A stretch of DNA of 64,000 bases from Paracoccus sp. JM45. Its GTDB lineage: Bacteria; Pseudomonadota; Alphaproteobacteria; Rhodobacterales; Rhodobacteraceae. The translations under genes and the position numbers were made by a program. The stretch's first letter is position 1; each line of letters starts with the position of its first letter. Shown one piece after another: positions 46,986 through 55,996 of the stretch. Below the pieces are notes generated by a model, which saw only the letters and a program-made list of their open reading frames with translations, was not told where the DNA came from and ran no database searches. The stretch covers positions 1-64,000 of the forward strand of contig NZ_QQVY01000008.1 in the NCBI RefSeq assembly GCF_003590715.1, in the 5' to 3' direction.

Positions 46986-48095
46986 ATGATCGTCGATTCA
47001 GCGACCACAGCGTCACCACGTCCTTCAGAAGACGAAGGCACCGTGGTGATATCGGTTGACGCCATGGGCGGCGACCGCGGCCCTTCGGTCGTGGTGGCTG
47101 GCATGGCGCAAAGCGCCGAAAAGAATCCTGAAATTCGCTTCATCGTCCATGGCGATGAAGTTGAATTGCGTGGTTTGATCGCCCGTAAGAAATCACTGGT
47201 TGGTCGTTGTGACATCCGTCACACCGAATCAGTCGTGACGATGGACGACAAACCAAGCCAGATCGTCCGCAAGGGCGCGGGCACCTCGATGTGGTCCACA
47301 ATCGAATCGGTCAAACAGGGCGAAGCTCAGGTCGCTGTGTCCTGCGGCAACACCGGCGCGCTGATGGCGTTGTCGATGCTGCGGCTGCGCAAACTGCCGG
47401 GCGTCAACCGCCCCGCCATCGCCTGCCTTTGGCCGTCGCGGAACCCGCAAGGGTTCAACATCATGCTGGACGTTGGTGCCGATATCCGCGCCGACGCGCA
47501 TGACCTTTTGCAATATGCGCTGATGGGCACCTCTTATGCCCGCAACGGCCTTGGGCTGACCTGCCCGCGTGTCGGTCTGTTGAATGTCGGCACCGAAGAA
47601 CACAAAGGTCGCCCCGAACTGAAGCAAGCCCATGACATGATCGAAGCCGCCGCCAAAACCGGTAACTTCGAATACATCGGCTTCGTCGAGGGGGGGGATC
47701 TACCTTCGGCACGCGTGGATGTGATTGTCACGGACGGCTTTACCGGCAACGTCGCCTTGAAGACCGGCGAAGGCACCGCCAAGTTGGTTGGTGCGTTTCT
47801 GAAAGACGCGTTCTCGAATTCACTGATGTCGAAATTCGCGGCCCTCGTTGCAATGACGTCATTGAAACGATTGCAAAAACGTATCGATCCCCGTCGGGTC
47901 AACGGCGGGATATTCCTTGGCCTGAACGGAACGGTCGTGAAATCGCACGGCTCTTCTGACGCGACGGGTGTCTCCGCCGCGATCAAGCTGGCCTTCACAT
48001 TGGCCAAGTCGGGCTTTCAGGACCGGCTGGCCGCCCGAGTCGCCTTGGGTGCAGCAGCCTCGGCCGACACGGCCGAGACAGGAGCATCGTCTTGA
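46986..48095 (+). CDS. plsX: Phosphate acyltransferase PlsX
   Basis: A 369-residue enzyme that makes acyl-phosphate from acyl-ACP for phospholipid synthesis. Signature: VISVDAMGGDRGP near the N-terminus, SCGNTGALMALSM, and the C-terminal LGLNGTVVKSHGSSDATGVS. The start at 46986 has no clear ribosome site; an in-frame GTG at 47043 with GAAGG would begin right before the VISVDAMGGD segment and may be the true start. Followed by fabH with overlap. Confidence 0.95.
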   Translation: MIVDSATTASPRPSEDEGTVVISVDAMGGDRGPSVVVAGMAQSAEKNPEIRFIVHGDEVELRGLIARKKSLVGRCDIRHTESVVTMDDKPSQIVRKGAGTSMWSTIESVKQGEAQVAVSCGNTGALMALSMLRLRKLPGVNRPAIACLWPSRNPQGFNIMLDVGADIRADAHDLLQYALMGTSYARNGLGLTCPRVGLLNVGTEEHKGRPELKQAHDMIEAAAKTGNFEYIGFVEGGDLPSARVDVIVTDGFTGNVALKTGEGTAKLVGAFLKDAFSNSLMSKFAALVAMTSLKRLQKRIDPRRVNGGIFLGLNGTVVKSHGSSDATGVSAAIKLAFTLAKSGFQDRLAARVALGAAASADTAETGASS

Positions 48096-49066
48096 TTCGA
48101 CGTTCGGTCATCCGGGGCAGCGGACATTACCTGCCAGAACGCATCGTAGAAAACAGCTGGTTCGAAGAACGGCTTGAGACGACTGACGAATGGATCCGGT
48201 CCCGCACCGGCATCGAGCGTCGCCATTTCGCCGCCGAAGGTCAGACCACCAGTGATCTGGGTATCCGTGCTGCCCGCGTGGCGCTGGATCGCGCTAGTAT
48301 GACGGCGGCTGATATCGACGGCATCGTTCTGGCAACCTCGACCCCCGACCTGACCTTTCCTGCCGTTGCGACGATGGTGCAGGCAGGTCTGGGCATGAAA
48401 CGCGGCTTTGCCTATGACGTGCAGGCCGTCTGCGCGGGCTTTGTCTTTGCGTTGGCAAATGCCGATGCGATGATCCGCGCTGGTCTTGCCGATCGGGTGC
48501 TGGTCATCGGGGCCGAAACTTTTTCGCGCATTATGGATTGGACCGACCGTGGCACCTGTGTGCTGTTCGGTGACGGCGCCGGCGCGGTTGTTCTTGAAGC
48601 GCAGGATGGAAACGGGACCAGCGATGATCGCGGTATCCTTTCAGCCGACCTGAACAGCGACGGGACCTATCGCGATCTGCTTTATGTCGACGGCGGCGTT
48701 TCCTCGACCGGATCGGCAGGACAGTTGCGCATGCAGGGCAATCTTGTCTTCCGCCACGCGGTGGAAAAATTGTCCAAAACTGCTGCCGCCTGTTTGGCCA
48801 AAGCCAACCTGACCGATCAGGATGTCGATTGGCTGGTGCCGCATCAGGCCAATTTGCGGATCATCACCGCAACCGCGCAAAAGATGGGTCTGCCACTGGA
48901 CAAGGTTGTCCTGACAGTTGCAGATCACGGCAACACCTCGGCGGCTTCGATTCCGCTGGCGCTGTCGGTTGCCGATCAGGAAGGTCGCTTCAAACCCGGC
49001 CAGTTGCTGGTTACCGAGGCGATCGGTGGCGGTCTTAGCTGGGGGTCGGTGGTTCTGCGCTGGTAA
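48092..49066 (+). CDS. fabH: Beta-ketoacyl-ACP synthase III
   Basis: A 324-residue enzyme starting fatty acid elongation from acetyl-CoA and malonyl-ACP. The catalytic triad is visible: Cys in AVCAGFVFALANAD, His in PHQANLRII and Asn in DHGNTSAASIPLA. It uses TTG at 48092, which overlaps the plsX stop, with AGGAG just upstream. Confidence 0.97.
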   Translation: MIRRSVIRGSGHYLPERIVENSWFEERLETTDEWIRSRTGIERRHFAAEGQTTSDLGIRAARVALDRASMTAADIDGIVLATSTPDLTFPAVATMVQAGLGMKRGFAYDVQAVCAGFVFALANADAMIRAGLADRVLVIGAETFSRIMDWTDRGTCVLFGDGAGAVVLEAQDGNGTSDDRGILSADLNSDGTYRDLLYVDGGVSSTGSAGQLRMQGNLVFRHAVEKLSKTAAACLAKANLTDQDVDWLVPHQANLRIITATAQKMGLPLDKVVLTVADHGNTSAASIPLALSVADQEGRFKPGQLLVTEAIGGGLSWGSVVLRW

Positions 49067-49079
49067 CCAGCGCGGACCG

Positions 49080-49358
49080 TTACTTCAGCAAGGCATCCTT
49101 GCTGGCACGCCTGTTTATCCCGCCAAATTGCCGATGCGACCTGTCTTGGCCGCTTTGGCATGACACACACAGCTTGACCCCCGGCACGGCCTGACGGCGC
49201 GCCTGCGGGATCGGCTCATCGCAATCCGCACAAAATTCCGCACTGTTCCCACGTGCTGTCTGTCGGGCAGCGTTTTGACGTGCGCGGGCGACAGCCTCGG
49301 CTGTGTTGATGTCGATCTAGTCGTTTACCGCGCCGTCGCGGGCCCATCCTCCGGCCAT
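49080..49358 (-). pseudogene. DksA/TraR-type C4 zinc-finger gene with in-frame amber codon
   Basis: Reading from ATG 49358 with an AAAGGA site, the protein begins MAGGWARDGAVND, then meets TAG at 49317-49319, and continues in the same frame for 78 residues (IDINTAEAVARARQN, FCADCDEPIPQARRQAV, KLCVSCQ) to TAA at 49080. This matches the TraR/YbiI small DksA-like family, in which the position is usually Gln (CAG to TAG is one change). The four zinc cysteines are intact. Either a recent nonsense mutation, a sequencing error, or suppression. Confidence 0.75.
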
Positions 49359-49369
49359 GACAGTCCTTT

Positions 49370-49407
49370 CTGTTACCTGTCCTTTCAGATGGGGATTGCG
49401 GTAACAG
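49370..49407. promoter_or_regulatory. Inverted repeat upstream of the TRAP operon
   Basis: CTGTTACC (49370-49377) and GGTAACAG (49400-49407) are perfect 8-bp inverted arms with a 22-bp spacer, just upstream of the predicted promoter. Possible operator; no regulator gene adjoins it. Confidence 0.35.
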
Positions 49408-49429
49408 GATGCAAATCCGGTCAGCACGG

Positions 49430-49458
49430 TTGACACAAGGGCAACCATTGGGAACACT
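49430..49458 (+). promoter_or_regulatory. Candidate promoter of the dctQMP operon
   Basis: A perfect -35 TTGACA (49430-49435), a 17-bp spacer and a weak -10 AACACT (49453-49458), about 50 bp before the dctQ start. Confidence 0.4.
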
Positions 49459-49510
49459 TTGATGTGCAGGTGCAGAAAAAAGCCCTGCAACTCTGGGGAG
49501 GGTTCACAAT

Positions 49511-50023
49511 TTGCCGATTATCCGTCTTATCGACGGCATAAACGAGGCCGTCGGGCGAATCGTTTCGGTCGTCGCGCTCGTTTTTGCCGCTATGATTATC
49601 TATGACGTTTTCATGCGCTATGTCTTGGGTCAGCCGACCCGCTGGGCCTTTGATGTCACCAAGCAGCTGTACGGATTTTATTTTGTTATGCTGGGCGGTT
49701 ACGCGCTGCGCCATCAGGCCCATGTGCGTGTTGATCTGGTCACATCCCATCTGACCGGCCTGCCCCGCCGTCTGGTCGAGATTGCCGGTTACATCATCTT
49801 TTTCTTCCCCTTTGCATGGGTCTTTGCCACCCGCAGCTGGTCCTTTGCCATCACATCGTGGCGGCAGGGCGAACTGACCTATGGTGCGGTGCAACTACCC
49901 GTCTATCCGCTGAAAATGGCCATGTTCGTGGCCGCCGTCCTGCTGTTGATCCAAGGCATCAGCGAGGTTCTGAAACTGGCCCTGAACAAGGCCGACCATC
50001 TGGAGCCGCATGATGTCGGGTGA
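49511..50023 (+). CDS. dctQ: TRAP transporter small permease
   Basis: A 170-residue four-helix membrane protein of the DctQ family. The characteristic SVVALVFAAMIIYDVFMRYVLGQPTRWAFD segment and the RHQAHVRVDLV motif are present. It begins with TTG at 49511 preceded by GGGAGGG. It overlaps dctM by about 10 bp. Confidence 0.92.
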   Translation: MPIIRLIDGINEAVGRIVSVVALVFAAMIIYDVFMRYVLGQPTRWAFDVTKQLYGFYFVMLGGYALRHQAHVRVDLVTSHLTGLPRRLVEIAGYIIFFFPFAWVFATRSWSFAITSWRQGELTYGAVQLPVYPLKMAMFVAAVLLLIQGISEVLKLALNKADHLEPHDVG

Positions 50024-51335
50024 AACGATTGCACTGATCATGTCGGGCCTGCTGCTTCTGGGCCTGTTCATGGGACATCCGCTGGCGATGGTTCTGGGCG
50101 GCACCGCCGTTCTGGGTGCGCTGATCGCGGGCAAACCGATGGTGCTGGGCATCGTCATCAACCGCATCTTCGGCGACGTTCTGGACAATTATGTCCTGAT
50201 CGCCATTCCGCTGTTCGTGCTGATGGCGCGGTTCCTGTCCGACAGCGGCGTCACCGACCGCATGTTCGAGGCACTGCGCCACCTGATGTCCCGCGTCACC
50301 GGCGGGTTGGGGTTGGCGGTCGTATTCATATCCATCCTGCTGGCCGCAACGACGGGGATTATCGGCGCATCCATCACCGTGATGGGCATGATGGCCCTGC
50401 GGCCGATGCTGCAATACGGCTATGACAAGCGGCTGGCGACGGGGCTGATCGCGGCCTCGGGCTGTCTGGGCATCCTGATCCCGCCGTCGATCATGCTGAT
50501 CCTTATGGCATCCTATGCCCCCGGTCTGTCGGTTGGACAGCTGTTTGCAGGGGCGATGGTGCCGGGCATGCTGCTGGGGGTCATGTATGCGATCTATGTC
50601 GCCTTCATCGCATGGCTGCGTCCCGAATGGGCACCAAAGGTCGCGGACGCCGATAAGATCAGCCGCGGTGCCATGTGGCGCATGCTGATCGTCGAGGCTG
50701 TGCCGCCGCTGATCCTGATTCTTGGCATCCTTGGATCACTGCTGGCCGGTATTGCGACGGCGACCGAGGCCAGCGCCATTGGCGCGGTTCTTGCGCTGCT
50801 GATCGTCATCATGCGCGGGCGCTTCGAGTGGAAAACCTTCTATTCGGCGCTGCTGGAAACCGGACGCACATCGGCGATGATCCTGTTCATCGTCATCGGG
50901 GCCACGGCCTTTACCGGCGTTTTCAACATTACCGGCGGTCTGCGTGCCAGTCAGGACCTGATTCGCGGCTTGGCAGATGATCCCTATACGCTGGTGGCCG
51001 TCATGCTGCTGGTCGTGTTTATCCTTGGCATGTTTCTGGACTGGACGGGCATCGTGCTGCTGTCCTTCCCGATCTTTCTGCCCTTGGTCAGCGAAATGGG
51101 CATCAACCCGCTATGGTTCGTGGTCCTGATGGCGGTCGTGTTGCAGACCAGCTTCCTGTCGCCGCCCTTCGGCTATGCGCTGTTCTATATGCGCGCCATC
51201 GCCCCGCCCGAAATCAGGACAGCCGATATCATCATGGGCGTGCTGCCCTTTATCGGGCTGGTGCTGTTCATGTGCCTGATGATGATCCTGTTTCCGGCGC
51301 TGGTCACATGGCTGCCCGCCGTTCTGTACGGCTGA
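50013..51335 (+). CDS. dctM: TRAP transporter large permease
   Basis: A 440-residue permease of the DctM/SiaM family with about twelve helices. ASGCLGILIPPSIMLILMA, the GxxxDWTGIVLLSFPIF-like segment and TSFLSPPFGYALFYMR are family hallmarks. GGAG at 50002-50005 gives the best spacing for ATG 50013; ATG at 50010 is also possible. Works with dctQ and the binding protein downstream. Confidence 0.94.
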   Translation: MSGETIALIMSGLLLLGLFMGHPLAMVLGGTAVLGALIAGKPMVLGIVINRIFGDVLDNYVLIAIPLFVLMARFLSDSGVTDRMFEALRHLMSRVTGGLGLAVVFISILLAATTGIIGASITVMGMMALRPMLQYGYDKRLATGLIAASGCLGILIPPSIMLILMASYAPGLSVGQLFAGAMVPGMLLGVMYAIYVAFIAWLRPEWAPKVADADKISRGAMWRMLIVEAVPPLILILGILGSLLAGIATATEASAIGAVLALLIVIMRGRFEWKTFYSALLETGRTSAMILFIVIGATAFTGVFNITGGLRASQDLIRGLADDPYTLVAVMLLVVFILGMFLDWTGIVLLSFPIFLPLVSEMGINPLWFVVLMAVVLQTSFLSPPFGYALFYMRAIAPPEIRTADIIMGVLPFIGLVLFMCLMMILFPALVTWLPAVLYG

Positions 51336-51359
51336 TATTTTCACCCTGAGGAGGATAAT

Positions 51360-52445
51360 ATGAAACATCTGCTGACCACAGCCGCCCTTGCGTTGACCGT
51401 CGCCACCCCCGCCCTGTCCGAAAACTGGACGATGACCACGACGTGGCCCTCCAGCCTCGAACTGATCGAGCTGGACAAGCATTGGGTCGAACTGGCCAAC
51501 AAGCTGGTTGATGACGACAAGCTAACCATCGAATTCTTTGACGGCGGCAGCCTTGTCCCCGCGGGCGAGGTTTTCGGCGCCGTCGAATCAGGCACCATTC
51601 AGGCCGGTGCCGACTGGCCGGGCTACTGGGCAGGCCGCGACAGTGCCTTTTCACCATTGGCCACCACCACCAGCCTGTTCAACGCTGTTGATTACGTGAA
51701 CTGGATTCAGGAATGGGGCGGCAAGGATATCTATAATGAAGTTTATGGCAAATTCGGCATGGTCTATCTGCCCTATGGTGTGACCAACAACGAATCAGGC
51801 TTCCGCACCGTCAGCCAGCCGATCAGCACTCTGGAGGATCTTCAGGGCCTGCGTCTGCGGCTTTCTGGTCTGGAACAGGGTAAGTTGCTGGAAAAGCTGG
51901 GCGGCAATCAGGTCAGCATGGCGGGTGGCGAAATCTATCAGTCGCTGGAGCGCGGCGTGATTGACGGGGCCGAATTTTCCACGCCGAATGTCGATTTTTC
52001 GGGCGGCTTCCAGCAGGTGACAAAATACTGGTCGACGCCCGGCTGGCACCAGTCGTCTTCGGTCTTCGGGGTCATGATCAACAAGGGCGCGTGGGACGCG
52101 CTGGATGACGAAACCCGCGAACGTCTGGAAATCGCGGCCGAGGCGACGATGCTGTGGTCGCTGTCCTTTACGGAAAAGCGCGCGACCGAAGCCTATGGGC
52201 AGTTTCAGGAAGCGGGCACCGAAATTACCCGTTTGGACGATGCGGCACTCACGCGCGTGCAGGAACTGGCCAATGAAACCATCACCGAGGTTGCCTGCGA
52301 AAACCCGTTGTCGGCCAAGGTCTATGCCAGCCAGCTAAGCTATCTTCAGGATTACAGCAGCTGGCGCGAAGCTTCGGCGCCATTCAACCTTGGACGGACG
52401 CCGAATGGTCCTGATCTGGCTGAAATTCAGGCCTGCGCCGAATAA
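51360..52445 (+). CDS. dctP: TRAP transporter substrate-binding protein, TakP-like
   Basis: A 361-residue periplasmic binding protein with a signal peptide ([20 protein letters not shown]). The DctP-family core includes [18 protein letters not shown] (conserved Arg) and [19 protein letters not shown], followed by [12 protein letters not shown], the pattern of the TakP group that binds 2-oxoacids with a cation. Specific ligand is inference. It is last in the operon (Q-M-P), with GAGGA before its ATG. Confidence 0.92.
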   Translation: MKHLLTTAALALTVATPALSENWTMTTTWPSSLELIELDKHWVELANKLVDDDKLTIEFFDGGSLVPAGEVFGAVESGTIQAGADWPGYWAGRDSAFSPLATTTSLFNAVDYVNWIQEWGGKDIYNEVYGKFGMVYLPYGVTNNESGFRTVSQPISTLEDLQGLRLRLSGLEQGKLLEKLGGNQVSMAGGEIYQSLERGVIDGAEFSTPNVDFSGGFQQVTKYWSTPGWHQSSSVFGVMINKGAWDALDDETRERLEIAAEATMLWSLSFTEKRATEAYGQFQEAGTEITRLDDAALTRVQELANETITEVACENPLSAKVYASQLSYLQDYSSWREASAPFNLGRTPNGPDLAEIQACAE

Positions 52446-52473
52446 TACGACATTAAACTTACAGCCAAGTATC

Positions 52474-52497
52474 GGGCGGGGAACAGTTTCCCCGCCC
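52474..52497 (+). terminator. Intrinsic terminator after dctP
   Basis: A perfect 10-bp stem (52474-52483 with 52488-52497), 4-nt loop, followed by TTCTCGTT. Confidence 0.8.
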
Positions 52498-52557
52498 TTC
52501 TCGTTGACAGGGGACGCAAACACACCCATCCTTGATCCCAATCCAAGAGGACTGACC

Positions 52558-52860
52558 ATGGGCTATAAGACTCTGACCCGAATGGACTTGGCCGAAGCGG
52601 TGTTCCGCGAAGTCGGCTTGTCACGTCACGAATCGGCACAGCTTGTCGAAAGCGTTCTGGATCATGTCTCGGACGCGCTTGTGCGCGGCGAACAGGTCAA
52701 GATATCGTCTTTCGGCACATTTTCCGTTCGCGACAAGAATGAACGAATCGGACGCAATCCCAAGACCGGGGAAGAGGTTCCGATCACCCCCCGTCGCGTC
52801 CTGTCTTTCCGCCCCTCGCATCTAATGAAAGATCGCGTGGCGGAAGGAAACAAGCGATAG
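52558..52860 (+). CDS. ihfA: Integration host factor subunit alpha
   Basis: A 100-residue DNA-bending protein. [19 protein letters not shown] at the start, the [20 protein letters not shown] arm, and the [20 protein letters not shown] end are typical. The start at 52558 ([10 protein letters not shown]) follows AGAGG. It is 15 bp before the MerR gene, a common alphaproteobacterial pairing. Confidence 0.97.
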   Translation: MGYKTLTRMDLAEAVFREVGLSRHESAQLVESVLDHVSDALVRGEQVKISSFGTFSVRDKNERIGRNPKTGEEVPITPRRVLSFRPSHLMKDRVAEGNKR

Positions 52861-52875
52861 GATCTGACTGACAGC

Positions 52876-53337
52876 ATGGCCAAAAGCGCAGAGGCATTCC
52901 GATCCATCGGCGAGGTCGCCAAACTGATCGGGGTGGCACCCCATGTCCTGCGCTATTGGGAAACGCAGTTTACCTTGCTGCGTCCGATGAAACGCGGTGA
53001 CGGCAGGCGGTATTACCGGCCTGCCGATGTCGCATTGATTGCTGGCCTTTGCGAATTACTACGCGATCAAGGTCTGACGATTCGCGGCGCCCGCAAGATA
53101 TTGGCCGAAGATAAGGGCGCATCCGTACGCCATTTAGGCAATGAACGCTTGTCCCGCGATAACGCCGGAGCGTCTGGCACCACCGACCCGTTACCGCCCC
53201 TGCCCCGGACCGACTGGTTACTGCAGTTGCATGATCTTGGCCGCAGATTGCGCCATCTGGGGCCACGCGACCCACGCTGGCAGGCAGCAAGACCTGTTGC
53301 CATACGTCTGGGTCGGCTGCTGAACGCCGTTTTGTGA
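52876..53337 (+). CDS. MerR family transcriptional regulator
   Basis: A 153-residue regulator with an N-terminal winged helix ([42 protein letters not shown]) and a short C-terminus with no metal-binding cysteines. This is the group always found next to ihfA; it resembles the ResR/RacA-like 'MerR domain' set. Targets unknown. Confidence 0.92.
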   Translation: MAKSAEAFRSIGEVAKLIGVAPHVLRYWETQFTLLRPMKRGDGRRYYRPADVALIAGLCELLRDQGLTIRGARKILAEDKGASVRHLGNERLSRDNAGASGTTDPLPPLPRTDWLLQLHDLGRRLRHLGPRDPRWQAARPVAIRLGRLLNAVL

Positions 53338-53416
53338 CAGGTCATTGCAATTTGGCAAAGAATTCCGCCTCTCAGCCCTTGTGCCCGCTTAGGAAATCGC
53401 ACTATACGGTGCGCGT

Positions 53417-53494
53417 CGGGCCGTGGCGCAGCCTGGTTAGCGCGTCCGTCTGGGGGACGGAAGGCCGCGAGTTCGAATCTCGCCGGCCCGACCA
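53417..53494 (+). tRNA. tRNA-Pro(GGG)
   Basis: Acceptor CGGGCCG pairs with CGGCCCG; the anticodon stem TCCGT/ACGGA encloses loop CTGGGGG, anticodon GGG; the T-arm is CGCGAGTTCGAATCTCGC-like; the CCA end is encoded (53492-53494). Confidence 0.95.
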
Positions 53495-53500
53495 TTCCGA

Positions 53501-53532
53501 AAACGCCCATTCTCATCCGAGAATGGGCGTTT
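53501..53532 (+). terminator. Intrinsic terminator after tRNA-Pro
   Basis: A perfect 14-bp stem (53501-53514 with 53519-53532) with a 4-nt loop, followed by CCCCTTTTTAA. Confidence 0.9.
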
Positions 53533-53566
53533 CCCCTTTTTAAGACCACGATCAGGAGAGATCTGG

Positions 53567-54637
53567 ATGAACGGTGTCCTGTCCGACAGTGAAATCCGCA
53601 ACCTGATCAGCACTGGCGTTATCCGTGCCGATGCCCCGATTATCCCCGAACAGATCCAGCCAGCCTCGCTTGACCTTCGCTTGGGCCAGACCGCCTATCG
53701 TCTGCGCGCCAGCTTTCTGGCCGGTAAAGGCAAACGGATTGCCGACCGGATGGACGATCTGCAAATGCACCAGATGGACCTGTCTGGCGGCGCAGTTCTG
53801 GAACGCGGCTGCGTCTACTTGGTCCCGCTGCAGGAACGCATCACCCTGCCCCACGGGCTGACGGCGGTGGCCAACGCCAAATCATCGACCGGACGTCTGG
53901 ACCTGCTGACGCGGCTTGTGACCGACGACGGCACGGAATTCGACCGCCTGCCCGAAGGTTATGACGGTCCACTTTATGCCGAGATTTGCCCGCGCAGCTT
54001 CTCGGTCCTTGTCCGCCCCGGCATGCGCCTGAACCAGCTGCGCCTGCGCCGTGGGCAGGCTGTTCTGAACGACGACCAGCTGCGCGATCTGCATGCCGAC
54101 CAGCCCCTTGTCGGGGGCGGCGAACCGCTGATTGATCAAGGTTTGGGATTCTCTGTCGATCTGCGGCCCGAAACCGGCGATCTGGTCGGCTATCGTGCCC
54201 GCCCGCACAGCGGTGTCATTGATCTGGACCGGATCGGCAAATACCCCGCGTCGGAATTCTGGGACGAATTGCACAGCACCGAAGGTCGCCTGATTCTGGA
54301 CCCCGGCGCGTTCTATATCCTTGTCAGCCGCGAATCAGTGGCCATCCCTGCCGATTACGCCGCTGAAATGGCCCCCTATCTGGCAATGGTCGGTGAATTC
54401 CGCGTCCATTATGCGGGTTTTTTCGATCCGGGTTTTGGCATCGGCGACACAGGCAACGGCGCGCGCGGCGTGCTGGAGGTTCGCTGCCACGAGGCGCCCT
54501 TTGTGCTGGAACACGGGCAGGTCGTCGGACGGCTTGTCTATGAACGCATGGCGACCCGCCCCGAACGCCTTTACGGCGAAGGGATCAAGTCGAATTATCA
54601 GGGTCAGGGCCTGAAGCTGGCCAAACAGTTCCGCTAA
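53567..54637 (+). CDS. dcd: dCTP deaminase, double-domain form
   Basis: A 356-residue protein with two trimeric-dUTPase-fold repeats. The first has GVLSDSEIRNLISTGVI and IQPASLDLRLGQTAY; the second carries GAFYILVSRESVAIP and the end block. This is the alphaproteobacterial 2'-deoxycytidine 5'-triphosphate deaminase family (about 360 residues), roughly twice the E. coli Dcd length. It supplies dUTP for thymidylate synthesis. It meets the methyltransferase gene tail to tail with a 4-bp overlap. Confidence 0.92.
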   Translation: MNGVLSDSEIRNLISTGVIRADAPIIPEQIQPASLDLRLGQTAYRLRASFLAGKGKRIADRMDDLQMHQMDLSGGAVLERGCVYLVPLQERITLPHGLTAVANAKSSTGRLDLLTRLVTDDGTEFDRLPEGYDGPLYAEICPRSFSVLVRPGMRLNQLRLRRGQAVLNDDQLRDLHADQPLVGGGEPLIDQGLGFSVDLRPETGDLVGYRARPHSGVIDLDRIGKYPASEFWDELHSTEGRLILDPGAFYILVSRESVAIPADYAAEMAPYLAMVGEFRVHYAGFFDPGFGIGDTGNGARGVLEVRCHEAPFVLEHGQVVGRLVYERMATRPERLYGEGIKSNYQGQGLKLAKQFR

Positions 54638-55740
54638 AGCGCCGCTGTCTGCCACAAACGAACCTTCAGCCCGCCATGCGCCACGATCGGGCCTGCGGGC
54701 TTGAAGGGCAGGCCGGTCGCCTTGGCCAGCCCCGCCTCGCTGGTAACGATGCCGATGCGCCAGCCTTGGAAGCGGGTGCGGAACACTTCGCCCATATTGC
54801 CATGCAAGCCGAACAGCGGGCCTTTGTTGCCGATCCTCGCGCCATAGGGCGGGTTCAGGATGACGATCCCCGGTTCGCAATCGGGGCGCTGCAAATCGGC
54901 AATCTGGCAGGCGTCAAATGTGATCAGATCCTCAACACCGGACCGTTCGGCGTTTGCGCGGCTCATCCGGATGGCACCGGGGTCGCGGTCACTGCCAAAA
55001 AACGGCGTCGAAACCGGGCGGCGCTGGACCTGCGCCTTCATCTGGTCCCATGCTGCAGGATTGTGGTTGGCCAGACGTTCAAAGGCAAATTCACGGCTGC
55101 GTCCGGGGGCAAGGCCCGCTGCCATTTCAGCAGCTTCCAATAGAAACGTCCCCGAACCGCACATCGGGTCCAAGACAGCTTGCGTGCCGTCATACCCCAT
55201 TTCGGCCAGAAACATCGCGGCCATGGTTTCGCGCATCGGCGCTTTGGCCACCGCAACCTTGTGACCGCGTTTATGCAGCGATTCGCCCGTGGTATCGATG
55301 CTGAAAGTGACCAGATCATCCTCGATTCGGGTCTTGATGGTCATCGGCGCATCGGCGGCGATGGGCGCGCCCAGTTCTTCGGTGATCGCACGTTCGATCC
55401 GCTGCGTCGCCGCCCCCGCGTGATAGATTTTCGAGGCTTTGCACACCGCCTCGACCTTGACGGGCAGATCGGGGCGCAGGATGTCGCCCCATGCAAATTT
55501 ACGCGAACGCTTGTCCAGCTGCGCCAGATGCATGGCACGAAAGCTGCCGATGCGGGCCAGAACGCGGGTCGCGCCGCGCAACATCAGGTTGGCGCGGCGA
55601 ACATCTGTCCAGCCGCCCTGAATGGTTACGCCGCCCGGCTGGATCACCGGTTGCCAGCCCAAAGCAGCAGCCTCGGCTGCCAAAGGGGCTTCAAGACCCG
55701 GTGTTGCCACCAGAAAAATTTCGAAATGATTGTCGCTCAT
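54634..55740 (-). CDS. THUMP-domain RNA methyltransferase (RlmL N-terminal type)
   Basis: A 368-residue SAM-dependent methyltransferase with an N-terminal THUMP domain and an UPF0020 catalytic domain. DPMCGSGTFLLEAAEMA is the SAM motif and VILNPPYGARIG the NPPY catalytic motif. It corresponds to the first half of E. coli RlmL (m2G2445 of 23S rRNA), without the RlmK half; the exact target base is inference. Confidence 0.92.
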   Translation of the reverse strand: MSDNHFEIFLVATPGLEAPLAAEAAALGWQPVIQPGGVTIQGGWTDVRRANLMLRGATRVLARIGSFRAMHLAQLDKRSRKFAWGDILRPDLPVKVEAVCKASKIYHAGAATQRIERAITEELGAPIAADAPMTIKTRIEDDLVTFSIDTTGESLHKRGHKVAVAKAPMRETMAAMFLAEMGYDGTQAVLDPMCGSGTFLLEAAEMAAGLAPGRSREFAFERLANHNPAAWDQMKAQVQRRPVSTPFFGSDRDPGAIRMSRANAERSGVEDLITFDACQIADLQRPDCEPGIVILNPPYGARIGNKGPLFGLHGNMGEVFRTRFQGWRIGIVTSEAGLAKATGLPFKPAGPIVAHGGLKVRLWQTAAL

Positions 55741-55778
55741 ATCGCAGCCCTAGCGCGGGTTGCGCGAAAAGCAAAGCC

Positions 55779-55985
55779 TCAGCGGCGCGTCATGCGGTTC
55801 AGGTTCTTAATCCGCTTGGCAACATCTTGCGTTTGCTGGTTCGGACGTTGCTTTTTCCCCGCGATCTGGTCATCGGGTTGGTCGCCCTTGCGCGCAAAAG
55901 AGTTCACGCCCTTGTTGATCCCCCAGTTCATCGCCTTTCGGGCGATCAGCTTGGTAAACATATTGATCAGCATGTTCATATTCAT
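55779..55985 (-). CDS. Small hypothetical protein between scpB and the methyltransferase
   Basis: A 68-residue basic protein. It starts MNMNMLINMFTKLIARKAMN with an amphipathic helix and ends in a polar, Gln/Lys/Arg-rich tail. I do not recognise it. It is 11 bp after scpB on the same strand, so it is probably in the nagZ-scpA-scpB operon. Confidence 0.6.
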   Translation of the reverse strand: MNMNMLINMFTKLIARKAMNWGINKGVNSFARKGDQPDDQIAGKKQRPNQQTQDVAKRIKNLNRMTRR

Positions 55986-55996
55986 TGGCCTGCCCC

